From a bacterium (GTDB lineage: Bacteria; JALSQH01), in assembly GCA_026985515.1 (NCBI GenBank), contig JALSQH010000112.1:1-12890 (forward strand): 12,890 nt of DNA, written 5' to 3'. How positions within the stretch are numbered: the first letter of the stretch is position 1; the number at the start of each line of letters is the position of its first letter. Both the position numbers and the translations under genes were made by a program. Below, piece by piece: positions 6,405 to 12,890 of this stretch. The notes beneath the pieces were generated by a model that was given only the letters and a program-made list of their open reading frames with translations, was not told where the DNA came from and searched no databases.

Positions 6405-7165
6405 AATACTTTTATCCCCAGTATTGTTATGTTGTCCTTACCCCCCGATTCAAGGGATAGATTTAAAAGGGTTTCAACATACTCCCTCACCTTTCTTCTT
6501 GTAAGGAAATTAACAGGAAGATACTGCCATTTTTCCTCTTCCACAAATCCATGAAAACCATCTGAACTGAGGAGCAGAAAATCTCCCTTCTTGAGGTTCA
6601 GCATATATATGTGAGGTTCGAGATCCTCCGTCAATCCAAGTGCCTGGGTGATGACATTTCTGTAAATGAATCTTCTCTTCTCCTCACCAGAGAGAATTCC
6701 GGACTCGATGAGGGATTGAACAAGAGAATCATCGTGGGTGATCTGTCTCCACCCCATTCTATTTCTGTGGATGTAACATCTTGAATCTCCGATGTGCATT
6801 ACCCACCCGGTATTTCCATAGACCAGAAGGGCAGTGAGGGTGGTGCCTATCCCTCCCTGTGATTCAAGTTCTCCCACATCCCTGACATAATCTGAAGTCT
6901 CCTGAAGAAGGTCAGATAACTTTTTCTCAACCTTTCTCCCTCTTATGTTTCTGTTTCTTATCGCATTCCAGAGAACGGGGAGATGCATGGAGAGAAATCT
7001 GCATGCTGATCTACTTGCAATTTCTCCCCCCTTTCTTCCACCCACACCATCAGCGACGATAAAAAATCTGTGGAGAGGATCTATGTGGAGACAATCCTCA
7101 TTTTTCCTTCTTACCAGTCCCGTATGGGTTGTACCAGAACATATGAGTCTCAATCTACTTACCAC
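6401..7165 (-). CDS. PP2C-family serine/threonine protein phosphatase
   Basis: This 254-residue protein matches bacterial PrpC/Stp-type PPM phosphatases in length and motif order. It has GTTHTGLVRRKNED (11-24), VADGVGG (37-43), GIGTTL (105-110), HIGDSRCY (124-131), SSDGFHGF (200-207) and GKDNIT (242-247). The acidic residues of the two-metal centre (Asp24, Asp39, Asp202, Asp244) are all present, so it should be active. It removes phosphate from Ser/Thr in the cytoplasm. Its usual partner, a Hanks-type kinase, is not in the window. The start is ambiguous. GTG at 7165 overlaps the preceding gene by 11 bases; a TTG at 7153 lies one base after that gene's stop and has AGGTGG (7167-7162) at good spacing. 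The stop overlaps the glycosyltransferase start by 4 bases, which suggests coupled translation. Confidence 0.93.
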   Translation of the reverse strand: MVSRLRLICSGTTHTGLVRRKNEDCLHIDPLHRFFIVADGVGGRKGGEIASRSACRFLSMHLPVLWNAIRNRNIRGRKVEKKLSDLLQETSDYVRDVGELESQGGIGTTLTALLVYGNTGWVMHIGDSRCYIHRNRMGWRQITHDDSLVQSLIESGILSGEEKRRFIYRNVITQALGLTEDLEPHIYMLNLKKGDFLLLSSDGFHGFVEEEKWQYLPVNFLTRRKVREYVETLLNLSLESGGKDNITILGIKVL

Positions 7166-8468
7166 CTACACTCACGCCTTCAAAGAGAATGGACGGTGCC
7201 CCTGTTCCTCCTGTGAATTTGAGGTCAGAGGCAACTTCAATTCTTCTGAAAAGTTCCGAAAGAGTCCCCGACACTGTAAATTGCTGTACCGGAGAAGTGA
7301 CTTTTCCTTTTTCAATTAAAAAACCCCTGGCTCCAAGGGAAAACTGCCAGGTTATGGGATCAATTGTGTGAAGACCCATCAGTTCCGTTATAAACAATCC
7401 TTTCTCAACTCCACCTGCCAGATCCTCAGGGGAAATATTTGAGGGTTCAATAAAGAAATTCATCTCACCAGTTGAAGGGGGATTCTTGAGATCGCTTCTC
7501 ACCACACTTCCTGTGGGCCTATCTTTGAAAATCCTCGCGTATTCCATATCAAGGATGAGATTCAGCAGAACACCATTTTTCACAATCTCCACCCTGTCTG
7601 TAACAACTCCTTCTCCATCAAAGGGAAAGGCAAGAGGTGACTGTGGCAGTCTGCCATTAACTGTTATGTTTAATTTTTCGGAAAAGATCTTCTTCCCCAC
7701 TTTATTTACAAGAGGTGAACGCCCCTTATAAACACTTTCCCCGGTGAATCCCTGAAAAATGGATGAAAGGAGGAAGGAAGCCATTCTGTTTTCAACAATC
7801 AGTGTGTACCTGCCGGTCTCAGGAGGTTTTCCACCTATACTTTTCAATGCCTTTTCTGCTGTTCTCTCCGCAATGTTCTCAAGCCCGGAAAATAGATGCG
7901 AGATGGAAAAATCCCAGCTATCCCCCGTTTCTCCACCCTCCTCTGCCACCACCATTAACTCATTACTGAAAAGTGTTCTATCAGAGGAATAATCAACCCC
8001 TCTGCTGTTGGCTATCCAGATCCTTTCATACTCCGCTTCAACTTTAACATTTCTTGTGGCAACGATTCTGCTATCCTTCCTTGCCGAAGATTCCATTTCA
8101 AGTGCCAGTGCCTCTAACTCTGCCAGCTCAACTTTTTCAAAGGATGGATCACAGATACCCGTAACTTCACCGGGATTTTCAGGATCAGGGAAAGAGAAAT
8201 GGGGTCTCTCTTTCTGATATTCAATCTTTTCAACAGTAGTTTTTATCAATTTTTCTATCTTTTCCCTTGAGGGGTCAGTCACAAAACCGAAGGAAACTCG
8301 ACTGTCAGATTTCAATCTTATGGCAGTTTCAATAGTTTCTGCCTCCTGAGATTTTTCAATCCTGCCACTACCCGCCTCTGCGTATTTTTCTCTCCGGTGA
8401 ACCACATAGATCTCCCCCTCCATTCCGGAGGGTATTGAATTCAGAAAACAGCTGATCAGTTCCTTCAT
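7155..8468 (-). CDS. pmbA: TldE/PmbA-family protein
   Basis: The protein has 437 residues, close to the usual length for TldE (PmbA). The C-terminal half carries family landmarks: SSIFQGFTGESVYKGRSPL, then PFDGEGVVTDRVEIVKNGVL, and the closing GAPSILFEGVSVGG. The HExxxH zinc motif that distinguishes TldD is absent, so this is the E-type subunit. In E. coli, TldD and TldE form a heterodimeric metalloprotease that trims unfolded peptides, matures microcin B17 and degrades the CcdA antitoxin; TldE itself does not hold the metal. No tldD lies in this operon, so the partner must be elsewhere or this subunit is divergent. The ATG has a strong binding site (CAGGAGAG) inside the end of the acetyltransferase gene and overlaps its stop by 4 bases. 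Confidence 0.9.
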   Translation of the reverse strand: MKELISCFLNSIPSGMEGEIYVVHRREKYAEAGSGRIEKSQEAETIETAIRLKSDSRVSFGFVTDPSREKIEKLIKTTVEKIEYQKERPHFSFPDPENPGEVTGICDPSFEKVELAELEALALEMESSARKDSRIVATRNVKVEAEYERIWIANSRGVDYSSDRTLFSNELMVVAEEGGETGDSWDFSISHLFSGLENIAERTAEKALKSIGGKPPETGRYTLIVENRMASFLLSSIFQGFTGESVYKGRSPLVNKVGKKIFSEKLNITVNGRLPQSPLAFPFDGEGVVTDRVEIVKNGVLLNLILDMEYARIFKDRPTGSVVRSDLKNPPSTGEMNFFIEPSNISPEDLAGGVEKGLFITELMGLHTIDPITWQFSLGARGFLIEKGKVTSPVQQFTVSGTLSELFRRIEVASDLKFTGGTGAPSILFEGVSVGGK

Positions 8469-8932
8469 AATTCTCTCCTGAATTTTAACATAACCGCCTC
8501 TTCGTTACAATCGGGGAAAAGAGGGCATTTAAGGCAATCACCCCACACTTTGTGTGGGAGTTCCTTCTTGTCAACCTGTGTAAATCCAAGTTTTATAAAG
8601 AAATCTGAATGATATGTTAAAGCAAAAATTTTTTCTATTTCAAACTCTTTTGCCTCTTCAATACATTTTTTTGCAAGATCAGAGCCTATCCTCTTTTGTC
8701 TGTAATCTGGATCAACGGCAAGGGATCTTATCTCAGCGAGATTCTCCCATGCGAAGTGAAGGGCGCATACCCCCACTACTTTCCCATCTGCTTCGTAGAC
8801 CCAGAAGTCTCTCAGATATTCGTAAATTTCCTGAAGAGGACGGGGAAGCATCTCTCTCTTTTTTGCGTAGTAGTCTATTAAAGAGTGTATAACCCTCGCA
8901 TCAGACATTTTCGCTTTTCTGATTCTCTGCAC
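8465..8932 (-). CDS. GNAT acetyltransferase, short N-acetylglutamate-synthase-like
   Basis: This 155-residue protein is a single GNAT domain. It has the first strand and helix (IRKAKMSDARVIHSLIDYY), VYEADGKVVGVCALHF (45-60), EIRSLAVDPDYRQKRIGSDL (67-86) with the acetyl-CoA phosphate-binding RQKRIG loop, and FFIKLGFTQVDKKELPHKVW near the end. The tail WGDCLKCPLFPDCNEEAV, with Cys133, Cys136 and Cys142, is typical of the short ArgA-like enzymes annotated as amino-acid N-acetyltransferases, which acetylate glutamate in arginine synthesis. I infer that role; no other arg genes are nearby. The start is GTG at 8932, overlapping recN by 32 bases. A later ATG (8908) has a smaller overlap but would remove the first beta strand, so I keep the GTG. 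Confidence 0.85.
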   Translation of the reverse strand: MQRIRKAKMSDARVIHSLIDYYAKKREMLPRPLQEIYEYLRDFWVYEADGKVVGVCALHFAWENLAEIRSLAVDPDYRQKRIGSDLAKKCIEEAKEFEIEKIFALTYHSDFFIKLGFTQVDKKELPHKVWGDCLKCPLFPDCNEEAVMLKFRREL

Positions 8933-10568
8933 TTCTCAGCAGCTCCCTTGCATATTCAAGTGTTTTCCCATCAATTTTCCCGATCATCCTGGCAATTTCC
9001 TTCACCCTATCCTCCCCTTCCACCCTTCTTATGCGCGAGATGGTGCGTCCACCTTCAACAACCTTTTCCACCACAAAATGGTGAGTGGCAAAAAGTGCTA
9101 TCTGGGGCAGATGGGTTATGACTATCAACTGACTCCTCTCTGACAGTTCATTCAATTTTCTTCCAACAGATTCTGCAGTTTTTCCTCCAATTCCCGCATC
9201 TATCTCGTCAAATATGATTGTTGAAGGCGGATTCTTTTCTCCGAGAGCAACTCTCAGGGCAAGCATGATCCTCGATAATTCACCACCTGATGCTACTTTT
9301 TGAAGAGGTTTGAGAGGTTCACCGGGATTGGGAGAAATTTTAATGGTGACTCTGTCCCTTCCAGAGGGTCCCATTTCGCCCCTCTCAACCTCCACTAAAA
9401 ATTTTGCCCTCTCCATTGCCAGATATGAAAGTTCTTTTTCAACCTTCTTCTCCAGTTCTTTTGCCGCTCTCTTCCTTTCTGAAGAGAGCTTCTCCGCTCT
9501 TTGCTCCATTTCCCTCTGAATCTTTTTCAGCTCCTCCTCTTTCTCAGCCAGCGTAAATTCAATCTTTTCAAGCTCCTCCTTCTCTTTTTTCAGTTTCTCC
9601 AGTTCCCTCAACACATCCTCAATGGTTGGTCCATATTTTCGCTTCAATTCACCAAGTTCAAGAAGTCGTTCTGTTATCTGCTCAAGTTTGAGAGGGTCAG
9701 TTTCAATTTCACCACTCAGGCCCTCTCCCAGAAATACAGCCTCCTCCAGTTGATAAAGTGCCTCAGAAAGAAGGGAGTGGAGTTTCTCCCACTTTTCACC
9801 AAATTGCGTGAATCTCTCGCTTTTTCTCACAAAGTTTTTCAGACTGCTTATCACAGAAGCATCTGATGTGTACAGATAATCTATTAACTCCTCTATCTCT
9901 CTTTTCAGATTCTCTCCTTCACTTAGAATCTTCTTCTCTCTCTCAAGCTCTTCATCTTCACCCTTTCGCGGCGAGATTTTTTCAATCTCCTCTATCTGAT
10001 ACTGGAGAAAATCAATCCTCTTTTTCCTCTCCCTTTCTTTTTCCTGAATCTCCTCTATTTCCTCCCGAAGTTTTTTCCATCTGTTGTACAACTGTGAAAA
10101 TTCCTTTACATCCTCTTCAAGACCAGCAAAATGATCAAGTATGATCAGATAAAACCTGGGTTGCAGGAGAAGCTGCTGGGAGTGCTGGCCCTCAATTCCT
10201 ATGAGATAGGGAGCAATCTCCTGGAGGGTGGAAAGGGTAACTGAAGTATCATTTATAAAATTTTTGCTCCTGCCCGCTTCAATGATTCTTCTCAGAATTA
10301 TTTCCTCTCCATCCTCAATTCCCTTTTCAGTGAGGATCTGTGAAACCTCTTTCCTGTCATTTGAAAAAACCGCCTCAATTATGGCTCTCTTTCTACCTGA
10401 TCTTATGAAATCCTGGCTCGCCTTTTCACCCCTTATGAGTGAAACGGCGGTAACTATTATTGATTTCCCTGCTCCCGTCTCTCCAGTGATGACATTAAAA
10501 CCCTCTCCCCATTCCACCTCGGTTTCCTCAATTATGGCAAGATCCCGGATTCTGAGGTACCTCAGCAT
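8901..10568 (-). CDS. recN: DNA repair protein RecN
   Basis: RecN is an SMC-like ATPase that gathers broken DNA ends and supports RecA-dependent double-strand break repair. The protein has 555 residues, the normal family length. Walker A is GETGAGKS (29-36), in the typical context EGFNVITGETGAGKS. The ABC signature is SGGELSR (427-433) and Walker B is TIIFDEID (450-457), followed by AGIGG. Between about 150 and 400 lies the expected antiparallel coiled coil, very rich in Glu, Lys, Arg and Leu (for example EEIEEIQEKERERKKR). The ATG starts 2 bases after the nadK stop codon, and the stop lies inside the acetyltransferase gene, so the gene is translationally coupled on both sides. No LexA-type operator is visible, and there is no room for a dedicated promoter. 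Confidence 0.97.
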   Translation of the reverse strand: MLRYLRIRDLAIIEETEVEWGEGFNVITGETGAGKSIIVTAVSLIRGEKASQDFIRSGRKRAIIEAVFSNDRKEVSQILTEKGIEDGEEIILRRIIEAGRSKNFINDTSVTLSTLQEIAPYLIGIEGQHSQQLLLQPRFYLIILDHFAGLEEDVKEFSQLYNRWKKLREEIEEIQEKERERKKRIDFLQYQIEEIEKISPRKGEDEELEREKKILSEGENLKREIEELIDYLYTSDASVISSLKNFVRKSERFTQFGEKWEKLHSLLSEALYQLEEAVFLGEGLSGEIETDPLKLEQITERLLELGELKRKYGPTIEDVLRELEKLKKEKEELEKIEFTLAEKEEELKKIQREMEQRAEKLSSERKRAAKELEKKVEKELSYLAMERAKFLVEVERGEMGPSGRDRVTIKISPNPGEPLKPLQKVASGGELSRIMLALRVALGEKNPPSTIIFDEIDAGIGGKTAESVGRKLNELSERSQLIVITHLPQIALFATHHFVVEKVVEGGRTISRIRRVEGEDRVKEIARMIGKIDGKTLEYARELLRSAENQKSENV

Positions 10569-10569
10569 A

Positions 10570-11415
10570 TCAACCCCACTTCAATTTGCTTCTGAGGATC
10601 TTAAAGTAGGATTTTTCCGGGATTTTTATCAGTTTCAGGGGATGTTTTGACTTTCTCACTTCAATTCTGTCCCCCTCCATCAGGGAAAGACCCACCTGAC
10701 CATCAAGGGAGAGAAAGACATCACCCTTCTGAGATTTGATGAAAACTTTTACTTCATAATTGTCGGGAATTACCAGGGGTCGATTGGTGAGGGTAAATGG
10801 GCATATGGGAGTTATGAGAATTGCCTCAAATTCAGGGGTTACAATGGGTCCGCCTGCTGCAAGATTGTAGGCGGTGCTTCCCGTGGGAGTAGCGACTATT
10901 AACCCATCAGCCCTGAATGTTGTCAGGATTTCACCATTCACATAGGTTTCAAGTTGAATTATTTTGCCCAGGGCTCCCTTATTGATAACTGCGTCGTTGA
11001 GGACATCATAGGCTGCTATTCTCTCCTCATGCCTGTGGAGGTGTACCGTGAGTTTCATTCTCTCTTCAACCACGAAATCACCCTTTAAAATTCTTGGAAG
11101 ATATTTATCAATTTCATCCTCCTGAATTTCAGTGAGAAAACCGAGGCTTCCCAGATTTATACCCACCATCGGGGTTCCTCTGTTGCCTATCAGTCTTGCA
11201 GCGCCAAGGAATGTGCCATCCCCCCCGAGAACCACCACAATATCAGCAAGATCAGGTATATCAAGCTTGTTTACACCTTCAACTCCTTCAATATGCTCTG
11301 CAATCTGCTTCTGAACCACCCACTCAACATTACCGTCAGAGTATTCTTTTATGATCCTCTCTGCGATCTGGAAAGTTCTTGAAGAATCCTCTTTCCCAAG
11401 CAGACCAACTTTCAT
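10570..11415 (-). CDS. nadK: NAD kinase
   Basis: NAD kinase phosphorylates NAD to NADP in the cytoplasm and is the only route to NADP. The diagnostic motifs are present (numbered from the ATG at 11415): LGGDGTFLGAAR with GGDGT at 64-68, NDAVI at 140-144, and ATPTGSTAYNLAAGGP with TPTGSTAY at 176-183. At 281 residues it fits bacterial NadK. I chose the ATG at 11415 because the mature-like N-terminus MKVGLLGKED begins there and AAAGGGAA lies just upstream. Two ATGs further upstream (11445 and 11439) are in frame but lack a binding site. It is the first gene of the leftward operon; next is recN, a pairing common in bacteria. A clear promoter for the operon could not be picked out of the AT-rich divergent gap. 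Confidence 0.96.
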   Translation of the reverse strand: MKVGLLGKEDSSRTFQIAERIIKEYSDGNVEWVVQKQIAEHIEGVEGVNKLDIPDLADIVVVLGGDGTFLGAARLIGNRGTPMVGINLGSLGFLTEIQEDEIDKYLPRILKGDFVVEERMKLTVHLHRHEERIAAYDVLNDAVINKGALGKIIQLETYVNGEILTTFRADGLIVATPTGSTAYNLAAGGPIVTPEFEAILITPICPFTLTNRPLVIPDNYEVKVFIKSQKGDVFLSLDGQVGLSLMEGDRIEVRKSKHPLKLIKIPEKSYFKILRSKLKWG

Positions 11416-11494
11416 CGGAATTTCCCTTTGAATATACATTAGCATAAAAATTGATTTTTTTCCATCGGGTAGGATGTGTAATAGGGAATTTTTC

Positions 11495-11522
11495 TTGAAG
11501 TTTTAAAGCATGAGTATATAAT
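11495..11522 (+). promoter_or_regulatory. Sigma70-type promoter for mgtE
   Basis: TTGAAG (11495-11500) and a perfect TATAAT (11517-11522) are 16 bases apart. Transcription would start near 11529 and leave only about 20 bases before the mgtE start at 11549. That is too short for a magnesium-sensing M-box riboswitch, so regulation is more likely at the protein level. The region is AT-rich, so chance matches are possible. Confidence 0.55.
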
Positions 11523-11548
11523 TAAATCAATTTCTCAAGAAGGTTTAA

Positions 11549-12890
11549 ATGCCCAAAAATGAAAAAGGTTTTCCAACTAATCCCACGGTTGCACTTCTTT
11601 ACCCGGATATAAAAGAGCTAATTGAAAAAGCACAATGGAAAACCCTCAAAGAAGTTCTCTCAACATGGTATCCTTCTGATATTGCTGACTTACTCGAATC
11701 TCTTGATGTAAAAGAGTCTGCCATCATTATAAGAATGCTTCCAAAGAATCTACAATCAGAAGTATTTTCTGAGTTAAATCCTAAAACTCAGGAAGAAATT
11801 CTCTTGACGCTTTCTGACGAAACAATCAAAAAAATTATTCTTGAAATGGATCCTGATGACAGAACGGAACTCTTTGAAGACTTGCCTGATTATATCACAA
11901 GAAAACTTCTAAAGTTACTTCCCCCTTCAGAGCGAAAAGAAGCTCTCATGTTGCTCGGGTATCCACCAGAAAGCGTGGGAAGACTGATGACCCCGGATTT
12001 TGTTGCTGTTAAACCAGAATGGGATGTAGGAAAGGCTATTCAGCACATCAGGGAATATGGTAAAGATGCTGAAACGATAAACGTCATTTATGTAGTAGAT
12101 GAACACTGGAAACTGCTTGATGACTTACCTATCAGGAAGCTAATTCTGGCTGAACCTCATCAGGAAATAAGGGAACTAATGGATAATCAAGTAATATATT
12201 TGTATGCCAACACAGATCAGGAAGAGGCAATAAAACTCTTTGAAAAATACAATCTAATCGCTCTCCCTGTTGTAGATGAAGAAGGACATCTTTTGGGTAT
12301 CGTTACTGTGGATGATATTATTGATGCCCTTAGGGAAGAACAAACGGAAGACTTTGCAAAATTCTCAGCAGTTGAAGCAAAGGCTGTTGGAGTGGATTTC
12401 ATTACACAAATAAAAGATGTTCCTCTTTTCTCTATTTTCAGAGCAAGAATTACCTGGCTTCTAGCTTTGTTACTTATGGATTTTATAACTGGAGGAATAA
12501 TACAGAGTTTTGAAGCTACTATTGCAAAGTATGTAGTTCTTGTAACTTTTCTTCCTGTCCTTGTTGATACAGCAGGTAATGCAGGTTCTCAAGCAGCAAC
12601 TCTCGTTATTAGAGCCCTTGCACTGGGAACCGTTAAGGTCAGTGACTGGTTGAAAGTTGTCATTAGGGAACTGGCAATATCAGCAGCACTTGGCTTAGTT
12701 ATGGGGATAGGTATTTCTTTTATGGGCTTCATAAGAGGGAAAAATTTGCAAATTGCAGAAGTCGTCGTAATTTCAATGTTTATAAATGTTATAGTGGGTA
12801 GTTTAATAGGTGTAATTCTCCCTTTTATTTTTACAAAATTGAAAAAAGATCCTGCTACAGCCAGTACTCCTTTAATCACCACTCTTGCAG
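11549..12890 (+). CDS. mgtE: Magnesium transporter MgtE (C-terminus beyond the window)
   Basis: The ATG at 11549 follows AAGAAGG (11537-11543) at five bases. The frame is open for 447 codons to the right edge. The order is that of MgtE. First comes a helical N-domain (about 15-135, with LLPPSERKEALMLLGYPPES and then VGRLMT). Two CBS domains follow (about 140-265, the second including LIALPVVDEEGHLLGIVTVDDI), then the membrane part from about residue 297. There TWLLALLLMDF is the first membrane helix and PVLVDTAGNAGSQ (GNAGSQ at 343-348) the conserved pore-region motif. Further membrane helices follow around 372-392 and 406-428. The window ends right after PLITTLA, at the last helices, where the conserved pore Asp is expected. 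MgtE imports Mg2+ across the inner membrane as a dimer, and its N and CBS domains close the channel when Mg2+ is plentiful. Confidence 0.95.
   Translation, partial: MPKNEKGFPTNPTVALLYPDIKELIEKAQWKTLKEVLSTWYPSDIADLLESLDVKESAIIIRMLPKNLQSEVFSELNPKTQEEILLTLSDETIKKIILEMDPDDRTELFEDLPDYITRKLLKLLPPSERKEALMLLGYPPESVGRLMTPDFVAVKPEWDVGKAIQHIREYGKDAETINVIYVVDEHWKLLDDLPIRKLILAEPHQEIRELMDNQVIYLYANTDQEEAIKLFEKYNLIALPVVDEEGHLLGIVTVDDIIDALREEQTEDFAKFSAVEAKAVGVDFITQIKDVPLFSIFRARITWLLALLLMDFITGGIIQSFEATIAKYVVLVTFLPVLVDTAGNAGSQAATLVIRALALGTVKVSDWLKVVIRELAISAALGLVMGIGISFMGFIRGKNLQIAEVVVISMFINVIVGSLIGVILPFIFTKLKKDPATASTPLITTLA

Noticed and set aside
11416-11445. Longer nadK starting at 11445
   Set aside because: The extra ten residues precede the conserved N-terminus, and the only binding-site-like sequence lies between them and the ATG at 11415.
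11446-11548. Magnesium riboswitch (M-box) upstream of mgtE
   Set aside because: The whole divergent gap is only about 130 bases and the predicted mgtE leader about 20 bases, far too short for an M-box.
1-12890. CRISPR array, tRNA/rRNA genes, insertion sequences
   Set aside because: No regularly spaced repeats, no cloverleaf or rRNA-like segment and no transposase frame were seen on either strand.

Overview
The window looks like a chromosomal segment of a Gram-negative-type bacterium with moderate to low GC. Evidence for that envelope type is an apparent lipoprotein signal peptide followed by a predicted murein-endopeptidase-like domain, next to a second exported protein. Arginine is written mostly with AGA/AGG, coding strands are purine-rich, and several proteins (RecN above all) are rich in Glu, Lys and Arg. 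Together these hint at a thermophile or a deep-branching lineage, but I cannot name the organism.

Layout. (1) Positions 1-199 hold the start of an unrecognised leftward gene cut by the window edge. (2) Positions 284-4465 are a rightward exported-protein module. It has a near-consensus promoter, a gene for a large predicted lipoprotein that is split by two apparent -1 frameshifts, and, 3 bases later, a second secreted protein. The lipoprotein reads as one product of about 921 residues if one T is added to the T6 run at 389-394 and one A to the A7 run at 1148-1154. Its C-terminus resembles zinc-dependent LAS/MepA-type peptidoglycan peptidases. A REP-like palindrome sits in frame inside it. (3) Positions 4466-4676 are intergenic, with a probable rightward terminator. 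(4) Positions 11415 down to 4677 are a compact leftward operon with overlapping or touching genes: NAD kinase (nadK), DNA-repair ATPase (recN), a short N-acetylglutamate-synthase-like acetyltransferase, a TldE/PmbA protein, a PP2C-type protein phosphatase and a GT-B glycosyltransferase of the glycogen-synthase type. (5) From 11549 to the right edge runs a divergent magnesium transporter gene, mgtE, truncated by the window.

How the genes may work together. The two rightward secreted proteins are probably co-translated and act at the envelope; the first is a candidate cell-wall hydrolase. The leftward operon mixes NADP supply, recombinational repair, amino-acid acetylation, a protease-system subunit, phosphoprotein signalling and polysaccharide synthesis. 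Its common theme is not evident beyond tight co-expression. The most notable observations are the doubly frameshifted lipoprotein gene, including a canonical A AAA AAA slip site, the palindromic repeat embedded in it, and the architecture of the secreted partner with its basic, tryptophan-rich tail.
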